From: JACMQX01 sp040385105
GTDB lineage: Bacteria; Pseudomonadota; Gammaproteobacteria; Burkholderiales; Burkholderiaceae_C
Assembly (NCBI GenBank): GCA_040385105.1
Contig: JAZKHY010000004.1
Coordinates: 1 to 64,000 of the forward strand
Length of the DNA stretch: 64,000 nt
Reading direction: 5' to 3'
The notes under the pieces were generated by a model. It made no database searches. It worked only from the letters and a program-made list of their open reading frames with translations, and was not told where the DNA came from. The position numbers and the translations under genes were made by a program. Shown here in pieces: positions 52,501-60,320 of the stretch (its first letter is position 1; each line of letters starts with the position of its first letter).

Positions 52501-53113
52501 GCCAGAGCGGCTGTGTCCAGACCTGCAGCCGGCTGATGACCGACACGCCATGGGTGACCAGCGGGATCACCACCAGCGCGCAGACGAGGTAGCCCCAGCT
52601 GGGCGGTATGCCCAGCGCAAGCTCCAGCGCATAAGCCATGACGGCCGCCTCCAGCGCGAAGAAGATGAAGGTGAACGAGGCGTAGATCAGCGAGGTGATG
52701 GTCGAGCCGATGTAGCCAAAGCCCGCGCCGCGCGTCAGCAGGTCCATGTCCACGCCATACCGGGCGGCATAGATGCTGATGGGCAGGCCCGCCAGGAAGA
52801 TGATGATGCCGGTGACCATGATGGCCCAGAAGGCATTCATGAAGCCGTATTTCACCAGCAGCGTGGCGCCCACGGCCTCCAGGATGAGGAACGACGCGGC
52901 ACCGAAAGCGGTGTTCGCCACCCGCCATTCCGACCACTTGCGAAAGCGCTGGGGCGTGAAGCGCAGCGCGTAGTCTTCCATCGTCTCGCTGGCTACCCAG
53001 CTGTTGTAGTCACGCCGGACCTTGACGACGCGCTGCGGCGCGTCGTCGTCCGGGCCGGGGGGCGGGGCGGCCAGGCCCGGGTTCACGGGAAGGATCGGAA
53101 TGGTTCTGCTCAC
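49556..53113 (-). CDS. NCS1-type permease fused to hybrid histidine kinase (transporter-like sensor)
   Basis: 1185 residues from a GTG at 53113 (VSRTIPILP); in-frame codons further upstream lie in an intergenic repeat and look non-coding. Residues about 30-510 are a complete NCS1 (purine/cytosine/allantoin) permease with some twelve hydrophobic segments: conserved EDYALRFTP at the entry, RGAGFGYIGS, SQLKINVTNAYAGSLAW. A cysteine-rich module (about 527-564; CVIC, HC, CSLCC, CGDLC, eight Cys) and two further helices (about 595-616, 648-665) follow. Then come a coiled coil, HisKA with AISHELRTPLNS (His727), HATPase with NLLGNAIKF and GLGLTIAK, and a receiver with LMDLAMPG (Asp1017) and Lys1074. 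It may sense a transported nitrogenous compound. It is divergent from ureA, 205 bp apart. Confidence 0.9.
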   Translation of the reverse strand: MSRTIPILPVNPGLAAPPPGPDDDAPQRVVKVRRDYNSWVASETMEDYALRFTPQRFRKWSEWRVANTAFGAASFLILEAVGATLLVKYGFMNAFWAIMVTGIIIFLAGLPISIYAARYGVDMDLLTRGAGFGYIGSTITSLIYASFTFIFFALEAAVMAYALELALGIPPSWGYLVCALVVIPLVTHGVSVISRLQVWTQPLWLFMLVVPFIYVFANDPGAFNGITHYKGEKGFTSSFDMHLFGAALTVGIALITQMGEQADYLRFMPVQTPATRKRWWFGVLAGGPGWVILGVIKMLGGAFLAYLAITHMVPLDRAVDPNQMYLAAYEYVFPNYGWAVAATALFVVISQLKINVTNAYAGSLAWSNFFSRLTHSHPGRVVWVVFNTLIAFMLMEMNVFQALGDVLGLYSNIAIAWIMAVVADLVVNKPLGLSPKGIEFKRAHLYDINPVGVGAMALASVLSISAHLGFFGPTAQAFSAVIAMAVAFAAAPAIAWYTRGRYYIARDSSPQGGTDGGSYKRYSVQRCVICEREYEGPDMAHCPAYQGAICSLCCTLDARCGDLCKPDASLSHQWSAALRWALPKRIWPYLDTGLGHFILLMIIIVPLLATVFGLLYHQELRALTEALTDTQILDAPEAALKSGFLKAYMALLVTAGIVAWWLVLAHKSRQVAQEESNRQTHLLMKEIESHRQTDEALQQARVTAEQARHAADQANQAKSRYISAISHELRTPLNSILGYAQLMGEDASVPPHRKQAVNVIRRGGEHLLSLIEGTLDIARIEAGKLTLNVKPMQFSDVVHEIAGMFELQAAGKGLDFHFEAGGVLPEVVRADEKRVRQILINLLGNAIKFTAAGSVTFRLRHAREMASIEIEDTGPGLTAEEMDRIFEPFTRAATAGPSAPGAGLGLTIAKMLTDLMGGELTATSTPGVGSVFRVKLFLPEVHVKPGAQAVAVQAPKPRRGYTGARRRVLVVDNEESDRDLLVSLLEPLGFELRVAASGHDCLDLLAAGYQPDVILMDLAMPGIDGWETIRRVRALHTAPLGEDAGIHIAIVSANAFDKGLDNDVGIRPEDFILKPVRHAELLDWLERHLSLTWVDTPVPQGPAAVEPPRAARVYPPPAQLASLTEVVTLGYYRGIMNQLDEMEAAHPATTGFVAEMRELARQFQFEAMSRILQQAPQSPHAPQPT

Positions 53114-53153
53114 GGTGAACAGGTGCAGTTTCCATGCCTGTAGTTGTTGAACA

Positions 53154-53230
53154 CCCCCGAAGCGGCTGCGCCGCCTCCCCCTTGCAGGGGGCAACACCAG
53201 CGACCCGGCAAAGCCGGTTCCGCGGTGTTC
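53154..53230. repeat. Comamonadaceae-type intergenic hairpin element
   Basis: Three hairpins in a row: GCGGC-TGC-GCCGC (53162-53174), CCCCC-TTGCA-GGGGG (53177-53191) and CCGGC-AAA-GCCGG (53205-53217), the last enclosed by AACACC/GGTGTT. The composition matches an intergenic repeat that I recognise from genomes of this family. It fills most of the control region between the permease-kinase gene and ureA. Confidence 0.7.
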
Positions 53231-53318
53231 CGCGAACAGGCACGTGCGCCAAGAGGCGTATGGCCGGGCACAGGGATTGCAGCATAATCATTTCAAAGAC
53301 CCACCCAGACTGCGGCCC

Positions 53319-53621
53319 ATGGAACTCACACCCCGGGAAAAAGACAAACTCCTCATCTTCACCGCAGCGCTGCTGGCCGAGCGCCGGCGGGCCCGCGGGC
53401 TGAAGCTCAACTACCCCGAAGCCATTGCCTTCATCAGCGCCGCCGTCATGGAGGGCGCCCGCGACGGCAAGACCGTGGCCCAGCTCATGAGCGAGGGCCG
53501 CAGCCTGCTCACCCGGGCCGACGTGATGGACGGGATCGCCGAAATGATCCCCGACATCCAGGTGGAAGCCACCTTCCCCGACGGCACCAAGCTCGTCACC
53601 GTGCACCAGCCCATCGTCTGA
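53319..53621 (+). CDS. ureA: Urease subunit gamma
   Basis: 100 residues, exactly the family size, starting MELTPREKDKLLIFTAALLAERR and ending LVTVHQPIV. It is the small structural subunit of nickel urease (gamma, with beta and alpha encoded downstream). First gene of the urease operon. The start at 53319 is the family start; the frame is open further upstream. Confidence 0.98.
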   Translation: MELTPREKDKLLIFTAALLAERRRARGLKLNYPEAIAFISAAVMEGARDGKTVAQLMSEGRSLLTRADVMDGIAEMIPDIQVEATFPDGTKLVTVHQPIV

Positions 53622-53641
53622 AAATTCCCCGGAGAACATCC

Positions 53642-53911
53642 ATGCCATCCTGGTCTCGCATTTCCCGCTTCACCACTTTCTCGGCGCTGGCCGCAGCGCC
53701 TGTGCTTGCGTTGTCCCACACCGGCGTCGATGGCGGTGAGCACCACAACTTCCTGGACGAGCTGGCGCATGGCGTCTCGGACCTCGACGGCACAGCCGCC
53801 TTGCTGGCCCTGGGTGTCGGCATCCTGGTACTGGTGGTTCACCAGTGGGTCAAGCGTTCCGCGGCAGAGCGCCAGCGCAGGCGCGCCGCTGATCCTGACC
53901 GCAAGCTTTGA
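53642..53911 (+). CDS. Small HupE/UreJ-like membrane protein between ureA and ureB
   Basis: 89 residues. A signal-like N-terminal helix (FTTFSALAAAPVLALS) is followed by a His-rich stretch with HTGVDGGEHHNFLDELAHGVSDLDG, one transmembrane helix (AALLALGVGILVLVVHQWV) and a basic tail. The HTG...GL-D pattern resembles the first part of HupE/UreJ nickel or cobalt carriers (HP...GLDHLL), but only one-third of their length is present. It could be a remnant, or a small metal-handling or regulatory membrane protein. It fits between ureA and ureB with gaps of 20 and 10 bp. Confidence 0.7.
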   Translation: MPSWSRISRFTTFSALAAAPVLALSHTGVDGGEHHNFLDELAHGVSDLDGTAALLALGVGILVLVVHQWVKRSAAERQRRRAADPDRKL

Positions 53912-53921
53912 GGCCTGCACC

Positions 53922-54227
53922 ATGATTCCCGGCGAACTCTTCACCGACGGTGCCGACCATGCGCTCAACACCGGCCGGCGCACGCTGACGGTGGTGGTGC
54001 AGAACACCGGCACACGGCCGATCCAGGTTGGCTCGCACTACCACTTTGCCGAAACAAACGCAGCGCTCGGCTTCGACCGTGCCGCAGCGCGCGGCATGCG
54101 GCTGAACATTGCGTCGGGCACGGCCGTGCGCTTCGAACCGGGCCAGCAGCGCACCGTTGAACTGGTGGACTTTGCCGGCAGCCGCGAGATCTATGGCTTT
54201 CAAGGCCAAGTGCAAGGGAAACTGTAA
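53922..54227 (+). CDS. ureB: Urease subunit beta
   Basis: 101 residues: MIPGELFTDG at the start, VVVQNTGTRPIQVGSHYHFAETN and GMRLNIASGTAVRFEPG are family hallmarks. Start at 53922 is the family start. It lies two bases before ureC. Confidence 0.98.
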   Translation: MIPGELFTDGADHALNTGRRTLTVVVQNTGTRPIQVGSHYHFAETNAALGFDRAAARGMRLNIASGTAVRFEPGQQRTVELVDFAGSREIYGFQGQVQGKL

Positions 54228-54229
54228 TC

Positions 54230-55948
54230 ATGGCAACCATCGGACGCCGCGCCTATGCCGAGATGTTCGGCCCCACCATTGGCGACCGTGTGCGCCTGGC
54301 CGACACTGAACTCGTTGTTGAAGTCGAGGACGACTACACACTGCGCGCCGGCAGCTACGGCGAAGAGGTCAAGTTCGGCGGCGGCAAGACCATCCGCGAC
54401 GGCATGGCGCAGAGTCAGCGGACCAGAGCGCAAGGTGCCATGGACACCGTGCTGACCAATGCCCTCATCATCGACCACTGGGGCATCGTCAAGGCCGACA
54501 TCGGCCTCAAGAACAGCCGCATCGCCGCCATCGGCAAGGCCGGCAACCCCGACACGCAACCCGGCGTGGACATGATCATCGGCCCGGGGACCGAGATCAT
54601 CAGCTGCGAAGGCATGATCGTCACTGCCGGCGGCATCGACTCGCACATCCATTTCATCGCGCCGCAGCAGATCGAGGAAGCGCTCACCTCCGGCGTGACC
54701 ACCATGCTGGGCGGCGGCACGGGCCCGGCCACCGGCACATTCGCCACCACCTGCACGCCCGGCCCCTGGAACATGGAGCGCATGCTGCAGGCGGCAGACG
54801 GCTTCACCATGAACCTGGGCTTCCTCGGCAAGGGCAATGCCAGCCTGCCGGCCGCGCTGCAGGAGCAGATCAGCGCCGGTGCCATCGGCCTGAAGCTCCA
54901 TGAAGACTGGGGCACCACGCCCTCGGCCATCGACAACTGCCTGGATGTGGCCGAGGCCACCGACACGCAGGTGTCGATCCACAGCGACACGCTCAACGAG
55001 TCGGGCTTCGTGGAAAACACGATTGCAGCCACCAGGGGCCGCGTGCTCTGCGCCTTCCACACAGAAGGCGCCGGCGGCGGCCATGCGCCCGACATCCTGC
55101 GGGTCGTGGGCGAAGCCAACTTCCTGCCATCGTCCACCAACCCGACCATGCCCTACACGGTGAACACGGTGGACGAGCATGTGGACATGCTGATGGTCTG
55201 CCACCACCTGGACGCAGCCATTGCCGAAGACCTGGCCTTTGCCGAAAGCCGCATCCGCAAGGAAACGATTGCGGCCGAAGACATCCTGCACGACCTGGGC
55301 GCCATCAGCATGATGTCCAGCGACTCGCAGGCCATGGGCCGTGTGGGCGAAGTCATCATCCGCACCTGGCAGACGGCGCACAAGATGAAGGTGCAGCGCG
55401 GCAAATTGCCCGGCGACGGCGCCCGCAACGACAACTTCAGGGTGAAGCGCTACATCGCCAAGTACACCATCAACCCCGCCATTGCCAACGGCGTGGCGCA
55501 CGAGATCGGCTCCCTTGAAGTCGGCAAGTGGGCTGACCTCGTGGTCTGGCGCCCGGCCTTCTTCGGCGTCAAGCCTTCGACCATCCTCAAGGGCGGCTTC
55601 ATTGCGATGGCGGCCATGGGCGACCCGAACGCCTCCATCCCGACGCCGCAGCCGGTGCACTACCGGCCGATGTTCGGCGCGTTCGGCGGCGCCGTTGCCA
55701 GGGGTTCGCTGACCTTCCTGTCGCAGGCCGGCCTGGATGCAGGTGTGAAGGAGCGCTTCGGCCTGGGCAAGAACGTGGCCGCCGTGAAGGGCATACGCGG
55801 CATCCGGAAAAAGGACATGGTCCACAATGGCTATGCGCCGAAGATGGAAATCGACGCGCAAACCTACTCCGTGCGCGCCGACGGCGAACTGCTCACCTGC
55901 GAGCCCGCCCTGGCGCTGCCGATGACGCAACGCTACTTCCTTTTCTAG
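54230..55948 (+). CDS. ureC: Urease subunit alpha (catalytic)
   Basis: 572 residues. Nickel ligands: His pair in IDSHIHFI, the carbamylated Lys in GLKLHEDWG (Lys222), His residues in SIHSDTLNESGF and CAFHTEGAGGGHAPD, and the late Asp in MMSSDSQAMGR. The flap Cys-His is in MVCHHLD (Cys324). All active-site elements are present, so the enzyme should hydrolyse urea to ammonia and carbamate in the cytoplasm once nickel is inserted by the UreEFG (and UreD) system. Confidence 0.99.
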   Translation: MATIGRRAYAEMFGPTIGDRVRLADTELVVEVEDDYTLRAGSYGEEVKFGGGKTIRDGMAQSQRTRAQGAMDTVLTNALIIDHWGIVKADIGLKNSRIAAIGKAGNPDTQPGVDMIIGPGTEIISCEGMIVTAGGIDSHIHFIAPQQIEEALTSGVTTMLGGGTGPATGTFATTCTPGPWNMERMLQAADGFTMNLGFLGKGNASLPAALQEQISAGAIGLKLHEDWGTTPSAIDNCLDVAEATDTQVSIHSDTLNESGFVENTIAATRGRVLCAFHTEGAGGGHAPDILRVVGEANFLPSSTNPTMPYTVNTVDEHVDMLMVCHHLDAAIAEDLAFAESRIRKETIAAEDILHDLGAISMMSSDSQAMGRVGEVIIRTWQTAHKMKVQRGKLPGDGARNDNFRVKRYIAKYTINPAIANGVAHEIGSLEVGKWADLVVWRPAFFGVKPSTILKGGFIAMAAMGDPNASIPTPQPVHYRPMFGAFGGAVARGSLTFLSQAGLDAGVKERFGLGKNVAAVKGIRGIRKKDMVHNGYAPKMEIDAQTYSVRADGELLTCEPALALPMTQRYFLF

Positions 55949-55954
55949 TCCTTC

Positions 55955-56560
55955 ATGCTTCAGGTTTCCAAACTGCTCCCGAACGGCAAGGGGCTGGCCC
56001 CCGTGCTGCTCAAACGCGCCGCCACCGTCGAACTCGACTGGGACGTGCGCCAGAAAAGCCGCTTCGATGCCACCGACTCGCAGGGCCGGCAGGTCGGCGT
56101 GTTCCTGCCGCGCGGCACGCTGGTGCGTGGCGGCGACGTGCTGGTGGCCGAGGACGGCTCGCTCATCAAGGTGATCGCCGCGCCGCAGCCGGTGCTTGTC
56201 ATCACGCATTGCAGCGAGCATGGGTCGCCGTTTGACCTGATGCGCGCAGCCTACCACCTGGGCAACCGCCATGTGCCGATCGAGCTGCGGCCCGATCACC
56301 TGAAGATCGAACCCGACCATGTGCTGGCGGAGATGCTGCGCAGCATGCACCTGATCGTGAGCGCGCAGGACGCGGCGTTCGAGCCTGAAGGGGGTGCTTA
56401 TGGATCACATGGCCATGGTTCGCACGGTACCCACAGCCACGCACCGGCCAAGCCGAAGGAAAAGGGCTTCCGCCCCTGGGCGCCCGAGTTGCTGCCGGAT
56501 GACCTGCCGGATCACGCGCACAACCACGGCCATGACCAGAAACACGACCACTCACATTGA
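55955..56560 (+). CDS. ureE: Urease accessory protein UreE (nickel metallochaperone)
   Basis: 201 residues. N-terminal peptide-binding domain (about 1-75) and metal-binding domain with HCSEHGSPFDLMRAAYHLGNRHVPIEL and PDHVLAEMLRSM. The C-terminal tail after about 145 is very His-rich (GSHGHGSHGTHSHA, and DHAHNHGHDQKHDHSH at the end), so it can store or deliver several nickel ions. It overlaps ureF by 29 bp. Confidence 0.96.
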   Translation: MLQVSKLLPNGKGLAPVLLKRAATVELDWDVRQKSRFDATDSQGRQVGVFLPRGTLVRGGDVLVAEDGSLIKVIAAPQPVLVITHCSEHGSPFDLMRAAYHLGNRHVPIELRPDHLKIEPDHVLAEMLRSMHLIVSAQDAAFEPEGGAYGSHGHGSHGTHSHAPAKPKEKGFRPWAPELLPDDLPDHAHNHGHDQKHDHSH

Positions 56561-57248
56561 AGTGGCAACAGGCCTCCCCGCTGCCAGCTTGCTGCAGCTG
56601 ATCTGGCTGGCATCGCCGGCATTGCCTATCGGCGGGTTCTCGTATTCAGAAGCGCTGGAAGCCGCGGTGGACCGCGCAGGCGTGACCACCGAAGCAGCGG
56701 CGTCGGACTGGCTCGCGGGCCAGCTGCACCTGGCCATTGCGCGCGGCGACCTGGCCGTTGCGGCGCAAGCCGTCACCGCCTGGCGCAACGCCGACCTGGA
56801 CCGCATCGCCTCACTCAATGCCTGGGTGCTGCAGACCCGCGAGACCAGCGAGCTGCGGCTGCAGACCACCCAGATGGGCCGCTCGCTCGTCGAATGGATG
56901 CGCAACCATGAACTGGTGCAGGACCAGGTCGAGTGGCTCGCGCGCAATGACCCGACCTACCCTGTCGCCTTCGCCCTCGCCGCCTCGCAGACCCAGGCCC
57001 CGGTGCGCGACTGCCTGCTGGCCTTCGCCTTCGGCTGGGCCGAGAACATGATGCAGGCCGCGCTCAAGGCCGTGCCACTGGGCCAAAGTTCGGGGCAGCG
57101 CATGCTCGCCCGGCTGGCCCGTGAAATTCCATCGGCCGTCGATGAGGCCATGTCCCTGACCGACGACGACCGCCAGGCCTTCAGCCCCATGCTGGCCATC
57201 CTTTCCGCACAACACGAAACCCAATACTCCAGGCTGTTCAGATCATGA
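56532..57248 (+). CDS. ureF: Urease accessory protein UreF
   Basis: 238 residues, all helical. Family segments: LIWLASPALPIGGFSYSEALEAAV, TRETSELRLQTTQMGRS and NMMQAALKAVPLGQSSGQRMLARL. UreF bridges UreD and UreG on the urease apoprotein and controls GTP-dependent nickel insertion. Start at 56532 lies within the end of ureE; the stop overlaps ureG. Confidence 0.96.
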   Translation: MTRNTTTHIEVATGLPAASLLQLIWLASPALPIGGFSYSEALEAAVDRAGVTTEAAASDWLAGQLHLAIARGDLAVAAQAVTAWRNADLDRIASLNAWVLQTRETSELRLQTTQMGRSLVEWMRNHELVQDQVEWLARNDPTYPVAFALAASQTQAPVRDCLLAFAFGWAENMMQAALKAVPLGQSSGQRMLARLAREIPSAVDEAMSLTDDDRQAFSPMLAILSAQHETQYSRLFRS

Positions 57249-57910
57249 GTTTTCATCACATTGCCAACCGTACGAAGAAGCTTCCTCCCTTGCGCGTCGG
57301 CATCGGCGGTCCGGTGGGCTCGGGCAAGACAACCCTGCTGGAGATGCTCTGCAAATCCATGCGCGACAAGTACGACCTGGTCGCCATCACCAACGACATC
57401 TACACCAAGGAAGACCAGCGCCTGCTCACCGTCAGCGGCGCGCTGGCGGCCGAACGCATCATGGGCGTTGAGACCGGCGGCTGCCCGCACACCGCCATCC
57501 GCGAGGACGCATCGATCAACCTCGAAGCCATCGACCGCATGCTGGAAGACTTCCCCGATGCCGACGTGGTGTTCGTGGAAAGCGGCGGCGACAACCTGGC
57601 CGCCACCTTCAGCCCCGAGCTCAGCGACCTGACGATCTACGTGATCGACGTCGCGGCCGGCGAGAAGATCCCGCGCAAGGGCGGCCCCGGCATCACCAAG
57701 AGCGACCTCTTCGTCATCAACAAGACCGACCTCGCCCCCTACGTCGGCGCCGACCTGGGCGTGATGGAGGCGGACACCATCCGCATGCGCACCACCGCCG
57801 GCGGGCTGAAGCCCTTCGTCATGACCAACCTCAAGACGAATGACGGGCTGGCGAAAGTGGTGGCATTCATAGAAGCCAAGGGCATGCTGCAGCAACACGC
57901 AGCGGCATGA
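57245..57910 (+). CDS. ureG: Urease accessory GTPase UreG
   Basis: 221 residues. P-loop GIGGPVGSGKTTL, switch region ITNDIYTKEDQ, the nickel-binding CPH in GGCPHTAIREDAS, FVESGGDNLAATFSPEL and the guanine motif NKTDLAP. It drives nickel transfer to urease through GTP hydrolysis. Last gene of the operon, convergent with a PAS kinase 11 bp away. Confidence 0.98.
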   Translation: MSFHHIANRTKKLPPLRVGIGGPVGSGKTTLLEMLCKSMRDKYDLVAITNDIYTKEDQRLLTVSGALAAERIMGVETGGCPHTAIREDASINLEAIDRMLEDFPDADVVFVESGGDNLAATFSPELSDLTIYVIDVAAGEKIPRKGGPGITKSDLFVINKTDLAPYVGADLGVMEADTIRMRTTAGGLKPFVMTNLKTNDGLAKVVAFIEAKGMLQQHAAA

Positions 57911-57921
57911 TGCCTGCGCCG

Positions 57922-59847
57922 TCAGCCGTGCGGCGGGGCCTCGCCCAGCGTGAAGCTGAACTTCGCGCCCTTGCCTGGCGCTGAATCGGCCCAGACCCGC
58001 CCGCCATGCCGCGTCACGATGCGGTGCACTATGGCCAGGCCCAGGCCCGTTCCTTCGAACTCGTGGACGGCATGAAAGCGCTGGAAGGCGCCAAACATCT
58101 TGGTGGCAAGCGCCTTGTCAAAGCCCACACCGTTGTCTTCAACAAAGCAGCAGCGGCGCCCCTGGCCATCCAGCTCCATGCCCACCCGGATGACGGCCGG
58201 CTTGCTGTGCGCGGTGAACTTCCAGGCATTGGCCACCAGGTTGTCCATGACCTGTGTCATCAGCACGCGGTCGCAGTCCAGCACCAGGCCCGGCTCGATG
58301 ATGACCTGCACGTCGCGGCCCGGTTCAAGCCCGGCAAGGCGGTCAACGGCCAGTCTTGCCATGGCGCCAATGTCCGACGGCGCCCAGTCCAGTTCGGTCC
58401 GCAGCAGTTGCGCCAGCGACAGCAGGCCGGTGGTCAGCTCGTCCATGTGCTGGACCTGGGAGCGGATGCGGTCCAGGGCGCGCTCGCGGGCGCTCTCCGC
58501 CTCCGGGCTCGCGCCGCGGTTGCGCCCGATCAGGTGGGTGAACCCGTTGATGCTGATCAGCGGCCCGCGCAGGTCATGCGCCACCGAATAGGCGAAGGCC
58601 TGCAGCTCGCGGTTGGCCAGCTCCAGCTGGCCGGTGCGCTGCCGCACGCGCTCTTCCAGCTGGGTGTTGAGTTCCAGGATCTCGCGCTGGGCCTTCTTCC
58701 TGGCGGTGATGTTGCGCGCCGTGCCCCAGTAGCCGGTGAAGCTGCCTTCGCTGTCAAACACCGGCTCGCCGTTGATGGACAGGAAAACAGGGGTCCCGTC
58801 CGTATGCACGCCCTTGTACTGGAAATCGCGGAAGGGTTGCCGCGCCTGCAGCACCGCACGGTGCTCTTCCCAGGACGAACTGAGCGGTTCCAGGCCGGGA
58901 ATCTCCCAGCGGGTCTTGCCTTCAACCCCTGAACGGAACTTGAACGGCGACCCTTCGTCAGTCCCCGAGAAATAGATGAAGCGGAACTGCGCGTCCTGCT
59001 GCCAGTACCAGTCGCTGGACATGGCGGTGAGCCTGCGAAAGCGCTCTTCGCTGGCTCGCATGGCAGCCTCCTTGCGCCGCTGTTCAGTCACATCGTCCGC
59101 AATGATGAGCATGTGCGTCGCAACGCCGGACTCGTCGTGGATCAGCACCTTGCGCATGTGCACCAGGACCTCGCGGCCGTGCCGGGTGCAGGCCGGCCTG
59201 TCCAGGAACTCCTGCCGGCCGCCCTTCTCCAGCAGTTCCCGGTCGGCAGCCGCCATGGCGGCTGCGGCCTCGGGCGGCCACAGTTCGTGCACATTGCGGC
59301 CGATCGCCTCGGAGCGGGATACGCCGTACAGGGACTCGGCGGCCTTGTTCCACAGCACGATGCGCAGGTCGTCGCCCACCGCCTTGACATGGACCGATGT
59401 CGGGATGTTCTCCACGATCTTGTCCAGCAGCAGCCTGTCGTTGCGCCGTGATTCCTCCGCCTGCCGGCGCACGGTGACGTCAGCCAGCGTCAGCAGCACA
59501 CCGCGGCGTGCGTCTTTTTCCAGCGCAACGGCGGTCAGTTCGGCATGGCGGTTGCCCTCCTGCACGAATTCCTCGCGGAACACCGGCGCCTGGCCTTCCA
59601 GCACGCGCAGCACGCCGGCCTTGATCCGTTCAGTCGTCAGGTAGCCTAGCTCCAGGCTTTCGCAGATGTCCCGGTAGGTGCGGCCCCTGGCGGGCTGCAC
59701 GCCGCCATGCGCGGTCCATGCCGCATTGACCCTTGCAATGCCGCCGCCGGCGCCCAGCACCGCCAGCCGGTCGGGCAACGCATCAAAGACCAGATCCAGC
59801 ATTCCGGCGCCATGCTCATGGGCGGGAGGCCTGGGTGAAACGACCAT
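57922..59847 (-). CDS. PAS-domain sensor histidine kinase, soluble
   Basis: 641 residues without membrane segments. Three PAS domains (about 15-128, 140-258, 265-384, the last with a PAC motif GYWGTARNITARKKAQ), a coiled coil, HisKA with AYSVAHDLRGPL (His424) and HATPase with NLVANAWKFT, VEDNGVGFD and GTGLGLAIV. The phosphotransfer helix is of the phytochrome-like/CphA type. No receiver is attached and no regulator gene adjoins, so it is an orphan kinase. GAGGAG three bases before the ATG supports the start. Its relation to urease is only positional. Confidence 0.92.
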   Translation of the reverse strand: MVVSPRPPAHEHGAGMLDLVFDALPDRLAVLGAGGGIARVNAAWTAHGGVQPARGRTYRDICESLELGYLTTERIKAGVLRVLEGQAPVFREEFVQEGNRHAELTAVALEKDARRGVLLTLADVTVRRQAEESRRNDRLLLDKIVENIPTSVHVKAVGDDLRIVLWNKAAESLYGVSRSEAIGRNVHELWPPEAAAAMAAADRELLEKGGRQEFLDRPACTRHGREVLVHMRKVLIHDESGVATHMLIIADDVTEQRRKEAAMRASEERFRRLTAMSSDWYWQQDAQFRFIYFSGTDEGSPFKFRSGVEGKTRWEIPGLEPLSSSWEEHRAVLQARQPFRDFQYKGVHTDGTPVFLSINGEPVFDSEGSFTGYWGTARNITARKKAQREILELNTQLEERVRQRTGQLELANRELQAFAYSVAHDLRGPLISINGFTHLIGRNRGASPEAESARERALDRIRSQVQHMDELTTGLLSLAQLLRTELDWAPSDIGAMARLAVDRLAGLEPGRDVQVIIEPGLVLDCDRVLMTQVMDNLVANAWKFTAHSKPAVIRVGMELDGQGRRCCFVEDNGVGFDKALATKMFGAFQRFHAVHEFEGTGLGLAIVHRIVTRHGGRVWADSAPGKGAKFSFTLGEAPPHG

Positions 59848-60016
59848 ATGCTCCTCAAAGGGAAACGATTGAGTCGAACTTTGACACCAGTTTCGGCCTC
59901 CGCCTTAAGAAAATTGCCTGCCTGTGCCAAGATTGCCGGTAAAGCCTGCCGGGGGCGGCATCCAGGCCACAAACCCGGGGCTTATGTCACGTCCGGTTAG
60001 AATTCAGGCCCGATCC

Positions 60017-60104
60017 GGAAGCGTGGCAGAGTGGTCGATTGCACCGGTCTTGAAAACCGGCAACCCGCAAGGGTTCGTGAGTTCGAATCTCACCGCTTCC
60101 GCCA
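60017..60104 (+). tRNA. tRNA-Ser (anticodon TGA)
   Basis: A type II tRNA with long variable arm. Acceptor GGAAGCG pairs with CGCTTCC, the anticodon loop is CTTGAAA (TGA), the T arm has TTCGAAT, and the encoded GCCA is at 60101-60104. Its last 16 bases are duplicated at 60262-60277 with one mismatch. Confidence 0.95.
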
Positions 60105-60261
60105 ATGCCCCCGCATTCGCGCACAATCCTGCTGCCTGCCGGTTCACCCTGTCCACGCCAGCGGTAGCGACTCGTCCAACAGCATTTGCCCGGCCTGCCG
60201 AGTTGCCGGGTCTTGCGAACAACCGGGCCATGGGTGGATGATGGTCGCGCACATCAAAGAG

Positions 60262-60277
60262 TCACCGCTTCCGTCAA
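60262..60277 (+). repeat. Duplicate of the tRNA-Ser 3' end (possible attachment-site scar)
   Basis: The sequence TCACCGCTTCCGTCAA matches 60090-60105 at 15 of 16 positions and in the same orientation, 156 bp further on. Such direct repeats of a tRNA 3' end mark integrase attachment sites. No integrase gene remains between the copies. Confidence 0.55.
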
Positions 60278-60320
60278 CGGCGTCCCTGCGCCATTGGGTA
60301 CCCGTGCTTGCCCGTGCGTG

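Noticed and set aside
54200..56350. A 716-codon open frame on the minus strand
   Set aside because: It is the complement of ureC and ureE; His/Val/Gly-rich with no recognisable motif.
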